Source: Candidatus Omnitrophota bacterium (GTDB taxonomy: Bacteria; Omnitrophota; Gorgyraeia; 2-01-FULL-45-10). Taken from it: a DNA stretch of 9,821 nt. The position numbers were made by a program, and so were the translations under genes. Below, piece after piece: positions 6,535 to 9,821 of the stretch (the stretch's first letter is position 1; each line of letters begins with the position of its first letter). The stretch is from assembly GCA_026387135.1 (NCBI GenBank), contig JAPLMH010000147.1, positions 1 to 9,821 of the forward strand. Reading direction: 5' to 3'. The notes beneath the pieces were generated by a model. That model made no database searches, was not told where the DNA came from, and worked only from the letters and a program-made list of their open reading frames with translations.

Positions 6535-6977
6535 TACGCCAGAACCTCTAATTTTGCGCCGGCAGCGGCCAGTTTACTCTTCGCGCTTGCAGAGACCTTA
6601 TGGGCTTTTATAGTAACTACCTTCTTAAGCTCGCCTGTGCCCAATATCTTGATCGTATCCTTCTCGCTTCCTATCAAACCCGCTTCCTTAAGCTCTTTCG
6701 GGCCTATGACAGAATTGGCGCTGAACCTGTTCAAGGATTCGATGTTAACCACTTGATATGAATTCTTAAAAGGTGCGTTGAAGCCTTTCTTAGGAAGACG
6801 CCTCACAAGCTGCATCTGTCCCCCTTCAAAACCGGGCCTCGTCATCCTTCCGGAGCGTTTCTTGGCGCCCTTTCTTCCTCTGCAGGAAGTCTTGCCATGG
6901 CCGGAACCGGAACCCTTTCCGCGTCTCTTAGTCTTTCTGTTAGCGCCGTAGGGCGCGCCTATCTCATTTATCTTCAA
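6534..6977 (-). CDS. rplO: 50S ribosomal protein L15, TTG start
   Basis: L15 is a late-assembling 23S rRNA binding protein whose extended N-terminal arm threads into the large subunit. It is 147 aa, as expected. The Gly/Arg-rich arm is clear (RRGKGSGSGHGKTSCRGRKG, 18-37), followed by RPGFEGGQMQLVRRLPKKGF (47-66) and the globular C-terminal half with ILGTGELKK (111-119). Initiation is from TTG, giving the family-typical MKINEI; the ribosome site is a GAGGG in the end of rpsE. C32 replaces the glycine usual in the TSGRGxKG motif. It follows rpsE by 2 bases and shares one base with secY (TAATG), so S5, L15 and SecY are probably translated in a coupled chain. The rpmD gene that commonly lies between rpsE and rplO is missing. 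Confidence 0.97.
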   Translation of the reverse strand: MKINEIGAPYGANRKTKRRGKGSGSGHGKTSCRGRKGAKKRSGRMTRPGFEGGQMQLVRRLPKKGFNAPFKNSYQVVNIESLNRFSANSVIGPKELKEAGLIGSEKDTIKILGTGELKKVVTIKAHKVSASAKSKLAAAGAKLEVLA

Positions 6978-6979
6978 CT

Positions 6980-7597
6980 TTATCCCTCATCCTTTTCTAC
7001 TCTTCTTTCAAGCCTCATCTGCTTTAAACCTACTATGGCCGCCTTCAGCACATTTAGCGCGGCGTCCGATCCCAGGCTCTTTGTAAGTATATCTTTTATG
7101 CCTGCGGCTTCGCATATAGCTCTTACAGGACCGCCCGCTATAACACCCGTTCCGGGTCTGGCCGGTTTCAATAATACTTGAGCCGACTTAAAATGGCCTA
7201 TCATCTCGTGCGGTATCGTAGTACCTCTCATATTGACGGTGAAGAAGCTTTTCTTTGCGTCGTTCAATGCTTTTCTTATTGCGTCGGCAACTTCATTACC
7301 TTTACCGAAGCCTAAACCTACTTTACCTTTTCCGTCGCCGGCAACTACGAGAGCGTTAAAGGAGAACCTGCGTCCGCCTTTTAGAACCTTCGCTACTCTC
7401 TTTATATTGACTACTTTTTCAATAAATTCTTTGTCCTGGCTCCCGAATGAAGGACCCCGCCCTCTGCCCCTTGACTGCGGCCTTGACGGCCTTGATGCAC
7501 GCTCCGGCTGCTGCGCTGCTGCAGGCGCTGCCGCAGGCGCTGCCGCAGGCTCTTCTTTCTTGATCTCTTTATTGTTATCTTCGTTAGGATTTACCAA
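6980..7597 (-). CDS. rpsE: 30S ribosomal protein S5, TTG start, long N-terminal extension
   Basis: S5 lies on the solvent side of the small subunit near the decoding region and affects accuracy. At 205 aa it is longer than the typical ~165 aa. The S5 core begins around residue 53 (SQDKEFIEKVVNIKRVAKV), with the double-stranded RNA-binding fold at ~58-121 (KGGRRFSFNALVVAGD, KVGLGFGKGNEV) and the C-terminal domain at ~135-200 (VLLKPARPGTGVIAGG at 141-156). The first ~52 residues are low complexity: acidic/basic, then PAAA repeats, then an Arg/Gly/Pro stretch, probably disordered. The start is a TTG with a strong ribosome site; an in-frame ATG 18 bases upstream is cut off by TAA. Only 2 bases separate the stop from rplO. 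L30, which often comes next, is absent. Confidence 0.96.
   Translation of the reverse strand: MVNPNEDNNKEIKKEEPAAAPAAAPAAAQQPERASRPSRPQSRGRGRGPSFGSQDKEFIEKVVNIKRVAKVLKGGRRFSFNALVVAGDGKGKVGLGFGKGNEVADAIRKALNDAKKSFFTVNMRGTTIPHEMIGHFKSAQVLLKPARPGTGVIAGGPVRAICEAAGIKDILTKSLGSDAALNVLKAAIVGLKQMRLERRVEKDEG
6984..6988 (-). promoter_or_regulatory. Ribosome binding site supporting the TTG start of rplO
   Basis: GAGGG, inside the last codons of rpsE, sits 6 bases ahead of the TTG at 6977. The downstream ATG in the sequence is out of frame, and the L15 N-terminus MKINEI is produced only from this TTG, so the site supports a non-ATG start. Confidence 0.7.
7521..7550. repeat. 12-base tandem repeat inside rpsE coding the PAAA tract
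   Basis: The 12-base unit GCAGGCGCTGCC (plus strand) occurs twice in full at 7521-7532 and 7533-7544, with a third partial copy GCAGGC following. It encodes the Ala-Ala-Pro-Ala repeats in the N-terminal extension of S5. Near-identical units suggest recent expansion by slippage, and copy number may vary between strains. Confidence 0.8.
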
Positions 7598-7602
7598 TTA
7601 TT

Positions 7603-7610
7603 CCCCCTCT
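7603..7610 (-). promoter_or_regulatory. Ribosome binding site supporting the TTG start of rpsE
   Basis: AGAGGGGG lies 5 bases before the TTG at 7597. It is the only good purine-rich site near the start of S5, and there is no in-frame ATG or GTG between it and the conserved S5 core. It therefore decides the start codon. The site itself lies within a tiny in-frame reading frame, ATG at 7615 to TAA at 7600-7598 (MQEGE). Confidence 0.75.
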
Positions 7611-7618
7611 TGCATTTT

Positions 7619-7990
7619 TTAGAAACTCAATCCGCCTTTTCGCGCCGCCTCTGCCAATGCTTTTACTCTGCCATGGTAGAGATAGCCGGCCCTGTCAAAA
7701 ACAACTTTAGTTATGCCCGCTTTTTTGGACTTCTCGGCTATGGCTGACCCAAGGATCACCGCGCCCTTAAGATTACCCGCATCCTTTTTGATCTTATCCT
7801 TAAGATCTACCGAAAGGGTTGAGAGCGAGACAAGCGTCTTGCCCTTGGTATCGTCTATCAACTGCGCGTAGAGATGACCTGTGCTTCTGCGTATGCTCAA
7901 GCGCGGCCTCTCGATCGTACCTACGATCTTCTTTCTTATGCGCTTATGTCTCTTCTCCCTGCCCGATATCTTTATCCACTTTGTGATCAT
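7619..7990 (-). CDS. rplR: 50S ribosomal protein L18
   Basis: L18 joins L5 and 5S rRNA in the central protuberance of the large subunit and is needed to bring 5S rRNA into the ribosome. At 123 aa it has the usual length. It shows a basic N-terminus (REKRHKRIRKKI, 11-22), the ERPRLSIRRS strand (27-36), and the conserved C-terminal block VVFDRAGYLYHGRVKALAEA (97-116) ending ARKGGLSF. The ATG has an AGAGGA Shine-Dalgarno 9 bases upstream. It follows rplF by 14 bases and precedes rpsE by 21 bases; that second gap holds a five-codon ATG minigene described under rpsE. Confidence 0.98.
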   Translation of the reverse strand: MITKWIKISGREKRHKRIRKKIVGTIERPRLSIRRSTGHLYAQLIDDTKGKTLVSLSTLSVDLKDKIKKDAGNLKGAVILGSAIAEKSKKAGITKVVFDRAGYLYHGRVKALAEAARKGGLSF

Positions 7991-8004
7991 TTTTAGAAAT
8001 CCTC

Positions 8005-8559
8005 TTATCCTGCGCCGCCGGCCCCGGTCACAGACTTACCGGCTTTGCGTCTTACGTGCTCACCAACGTACTTTATGCCTTTGCCCTTATAGGGCTCCGG
8101 CCTGTAATAATCCCTTATCTTTGCTGCGGCCTCGCCGACCTTCGTCTTGTCTATTCCTTTGATAATTATATTGGTCGGTTTCGGCGTCTCCACCGTCACT
8201 CCGTCCGGAATATTGAAATTTATCGGATGCGTATAGCTCAGCTGCAAGTTCAATACCTTGCCCTGTACCGCCGCCTTGAAACCTACTCCCGAGATCTCCA
8301 GCTCTTTTATATATCCGGCCGATACTCCTATGGCCATATTGTTGATAAGGCTTCGGATAAGCCCGTGAGTCGCCTTATCTTGCTTCGCATCAGAAGGCCT
8401 GGTAACAATTACCTTATTATCTTTAACTTCTACTTTGAATTTCGGCGGGATGTTCAAAGTGAGCTTTCCCTTTACCCCTTCGACGGTTATAACGCTATTC
8501 GCCACCGCCGCCTTTACGCCAGCCGGAAGATCTATGGGCTTCTTTCCTATTCTTGACAT
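8005..8559 (-). CDS. rplF: 50S ribosomal protein L6
   Basis: L6 binds 23S rRNA near the GTPase-associated centre and the sarcin-ricin loop. I place the start at the ATG giving MSRIGKKPIDLP, the near-universal L6 N-terminus, for 184 aa. An open frame continues upstream to 8619, but those 20 residues overlap rpsH, do not resemble L6, and leave the GGTGAGGA ribosome site unused. The two repeated L6 domains are at about 1-82 and 83-184. The C-terminal signature PEPYKGKGIKY is at 154-164, followed by a small Gly/Ala tail (VTGAGGAG). Four bases separate it from rpsH and 14 from rplR. The protein is of ordinary length. Confidence 0.97.
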   Translation of the reverse strand: MSRIGKKPIDLPAGVKAAVANSVITVEGVKGKLTLNIPPKFKVEVKDNKVIVTRPSDAKQDKATHGLIRSLINNMAIGVSAGYIKELEISGVGFKAAVQGKVLNLQLSYTHPINFNIPDGVTVETPKPTNIIIKGIDKTKVGEAAAKIRDYYRPEPYKGKGIKYVGEHVRRKAGKSVTGAGGAG

Positions 8560-8560
8560 A

Positions 8561-8568
8561 TCCTCACC
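8561..8568 (-). promoter_or_regulatory. Ribosome binding site that fixes the rplF start
   Basis: GGTGAGGA precedes the ATG of the MSRIGKKP start by one base and overlaps the TGA stop of rpsH. The GGTGA part matches the 3' portion of the full anti-Shine-Dalgarno complement at a workable distance. It supports starting L6 at 8559 rather than at the in-frame upstream ATG at 8619, which lies inside rpsH. Confidence 0.6.
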
Positions 8569-8962
8569 AAATGTAACAGATGACTTCGCCGCCAAGCTTT
8601 GCTTCGCGCGCTTCAACATCCGTCATAAGACCTTTAGAGGTCGATATGACAGCCATGCCAAGCCCGCCGTAAACTTTCGGCAATTCATCCGTCTTTTTGT
8701 ACATGCGTAACCCAGGTCTCGATATTCTCTTTATACCCAGAATGGCCGGTGAACCGTCCCTGTAATATTTCAGGTATACGCGTAATACGCCCTGCTTGTT
8801 ATCCTTTATAAGTTTTAAATTAGCTATGAAATCGTTCTTCTTGAATATGTTGAGGATCTCTCCGCTTATGTTAGAGCCCCTGACTTCCACTACGGGCATC
8901 TTAGCGCGGCTGCCGTTCCTCACTATCGTGAGCATATCTGCGATTGAATCTGTCACTGCCAT
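8564..8962 (-). CDS. rpsH: 30S ribosomal protein S8
   Basis: S8 is a primary 16S rRNA binder of the central domain and, in E. coli, the translational repressor of the spc operon. The protein is 132 aa, the normal bacterial length. It begins with the typical TDSIADMLTIVRNG segment (4-17) and ends with the family signature GLGMAVISTSKGLMTD (100-115) and GGEVICYIW (124-132). The ATG has an AGGGAG Shine-Dalgarno (8973-8978) 10 bases upstream. Because the 65-base spacer before it is repeat-rich, S8 is the only gene in this half of the operon with an independent-looking ribosome entry site. Its TGA stop is part of the rplF Shine-Dalgarno, and only 4 bases separate the genes. Confidence 0.98.
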   Translation of the reverse strand: MAVTDSIADMLTIVRNGSRAKMPVVEVRGSNISGEILNIFKKNDFIANLKLIKDNKQGVLRVYLKYYRDGSPAILGIKRISRPGLRMYKKTDELPKVYGGLGMAVISTSKGLMTDVEAREAKLGGEVICYIW

Positions 8963-8980
8963 TTTATGCGATCTCCCTAC

Positions 8981-9028
8981 TCGTTTGTATTGCGTTTTGC
9001 GTATAGCGTATTGTGTTGCGCTTACGTC
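8981..9028. repeat. Degenerate 7-base tandem repeat in the rpsN-rpsH spacer
   Basis: Read on the minus strand, the spacer after the S14 stop runs as consecutive heptamers: gcgcaac, acaatac, gctatac, gcaaaac, gcaatac, then aaacgag. The consensus is close to GCAATAC. A related tract lies in the rpsD-rpoA spacer (1899-1925), and both begin with the shared ten bases GTAAGCGCAA. The repeat is untranslated, since it starts beyond the rpsN stop and ends just before the rpsH ribosome binding site. The pattern is read directly from the sequence; no function is known to me. Confidence 0.7.
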
Positions 9029-9214
9029 TTACCAGCTTGCTTTAACTACGCCTGGTATCTCGCCCCTGGAAGCAAGCTCCCTGAAACAGATCCTGCACAG
9101 CTGGAAACGGCCCATGTACCCGCGCGGCCTTCCGCAAAGCTTGCACCTGTGATACTGTCTCACTTTGAACTTCTGCTTCCTGTTGCACTTTACTATTAGC
9201 GATGTCTTTGCCAT
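9029..9214 (-). CDS. rpsN: 30S ribosomal protein S14, zinc-binding type Z
   Basis: S14 sits in the head of the small subunit and is needed for late 30S assembly. At 61 aa this is the short, zinc-binding (type Z, rpsZ-like) form rather than the ~100 aa cysteine-free form. Two CxxC pairs are intact: C24/C27 and C40/C43, with the conserved HRCKLCGRPRGYMGRFQLCR core at 22-41 and the C-terminal KASW. The ATG start lies 8 bases after rplE. The Shine-Dalgarno signal is weak (an AGGT about 13 bases upstream, inside the end of rplE), so translation is probably coupled to L5. Downstream is the longest spacer of the operon, filled with 7-base repeats. No second, cysteine-free S14 is visible in the window. 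Confidence 0.98.
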   Translation of the reverse strand: MAKTSLIVKCNRKQKFKVRQYHRCKLCGRPRGYMGRFQLCRICFRELASRGEIPGVVKASW

Positions 9215-9222
9215 CTTATTAT

Positions 9223-9780
9223 TTATACCTGTTTATCTTTTTTGAACGGCATGCCGAAGAATTTCAGCAAAGCGTAAGCCTCTTCTTTGCTCTTCGCGTT
9301 CGTAACTATGGTTATATCCATTCCATGCGTCTTCATCACCTTGTCAACATCCACTTCCGCGAATATGACCTGTTCATTAAGGCCAAATGAATAATTTCCG
9401 CCTTTATCGAATGAGCTCGTGGGAAGGCCTCTAAAGTCCCTGATCCTCGGTATTGCAATAGATATCAGCCTATCCAGGAATTCATACATCATGGCCCTTC
9501 TTAAGGTAACCTTGCAGCCTATGGGCAGCCCCTTGCGGATCTTAAAATTCGCTATCGATTTTTTCGCCCTGGTCGTTAACGGTTTCTGCCCGGTTATGGC
9601 TGCCAGCTCATTCTGAGCCGCTTCGAGCATCTTTATATCCTGCGTAGCCTCTCCCATTCCGACGTTAATGACGATCTTCTGAAGCTTGGGAGTCTCGAGG
9701 CTATTCTTATAGCCAAACTCTTTTACCATCTGGGGCATTATCTCTTTTCTGTATGCTTCTAAAAGTCTTGGAGTAGCCAT
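9223..9780 (-). CDS. rplE: 50S ribosomal protein L5
   Basis: L5 binds 5S rRNA and 23S helix 84 in the central protuberance of the large subunit and contacts P-site tRNA. The protein is 185 aa, close to the usual 179-187 aa. Family hallmarks are LQKIVINVGMGEA at residues 33-45, TGQKPLTTRAKKSIANFKIR at 63-82, and the conserved RDFRGL block at 114-119 with FGLNEQ at 132-137. The ATG start is supported by a strong Shine-Dalgarno (AAAGAGGTG) 8 bases upstream, embedded in the end of rplX. The gene ends 8 bases before rpsN. In E. coli the S8 repressor binds the mRNA around this junction; no equivalent structure is obvious by eye here. Nothing is odd about the protein. Confidence 0.98.
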   Translation of the reverse strand: MATPRLLEAYRKEIMPQMVKEFGYKNSLETPKLQKIVINVGMGEATQDIKMLEAAQNELAAITGQKPLTTRAKKSIANFKIRKGLPIGCKVTLRRAMMYEFLDRLISIAIPRIRDFRGLPTSSFDKGGNYSFGLNEQVIFAEVDVDKVMKTHGMDITIVTNAKSKEEAYALLKFFGMPFKKDKQV

Positions 9781-9782
9781 AA

Positions 9783-9821
9783 CTAGATCACCTCTTTACA
9801 ACGCTTGCAGTATCTTGACTT
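9783..9821 (-). CDS. rplX: 50S ribosomal protein L24, 3' end only (partial)
   Basis: Only the last 12 codons and a TAG stop lie in the window; the rest is beyond the right edge. The readable C-terminus is KSRYCKRCKEVI. A basic stretch with a CxxC pair just before the end fits the second zinc knuckle of the cysteine-bearing form of L24, an assembly-initiating protein that binds 23S rRNA near the tunnel exit. Position directly before rplE is where rplX sits in nearly all bacterial spc operons. The Shine-Dalgarno sequence of rplE (AAAGAGGTG, 9797-9789) lies inside these last codons, and only 2 bases separate the stop from the rplE ATG, so the two genes are probably coupled. Identification rests on context plus this short tail; the first knuckle cannot be seen. 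Confidence 0.85.
   Translation of the reverse strand, partial: KSRYCKRCKEVI

Noticed and set aside
8560..8619. Extended L6 start 20 codons upstream
   Set aside because: The added residues overlap rpsH, do not look like L6, and the family N-terminus MSRIGKKP starts at 8559 right after a ribosome site.

Overview
The window is a stretch of bacterial chromosome holding the back two thirds of the universal ribosomal-protein supercluster: the spc and alpha operons fused into one. Every gene is on the minus strand, so transcription runs from position 9821 down to about 187. The order is rplX (3' end only), rplE, rpsN, rpsH, rplF, rplR, rpsE, rplO, secY, adk, map, infA, rpmJ, rpsM, rpsK, rpsD, rpoA, rplQ. 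The bacterial alpha subunit with its C-terminal domain, bacterial-type SecY, IF-1, L36 and type I methionine aminopeptidase show that this is a bacterium. secY-adk-map-infA-rpmJ-rpsM is the widespread ancestral order (as in Bacillus), not the E. coli one. rpmD (L30) is missing between rpsE and rplO. Cysteine-bearing zinc forms of L24, S14, L36 and S4, a zinc-type Adk, moderate GC, and basic or Ala/Lys-rich tails on S5, S13, S11 and L17 fit an uncultured Gram-negative candidate phylum. A PVC-related or Omnitrophota-like lineage is my low-confidence guess.

Layout: 9821-6534 is the spc half (L24, L5, S14, S8, L6, L18, S5, L15). 6534-3781 holds secY, adk and map. 3765-3426 holds infA and rpmJ. 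3405-245 is the alpha half (S13, S11, S4, RpoA, L17). Genes abut or overlap by 1-4 bases nearly throughout, which indicates translational coupling. Only two spacers are longer than 25 bases: rpsN-rpsH (65 bases) and rpsD-rpoA (45 bases). Both carry related, degenerate 7-base repeats. A strong intrinsic terminator follows rplQ at 187-223. Beyond it, positions 1-186 hold no recognisable gene but several nested inverted repeats.

Together the genes supply both ribosomal subunits, an initiation factor, the RNA polymerase alpha subunit, the protein-export channel, N-terminal methionine removal and adenine nucleotide balance, so their output follows growth. I see no mobile element, CRISPR array, defence system or other accessory cluster. 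The items worth a second look are small: the heptamer spacers, the palindromic intergenic region, TTG/GTG starts on S5, L15 and S13, a five-codon minigene ahead of rpsE, the missing L30, and the long charged tail on L17.
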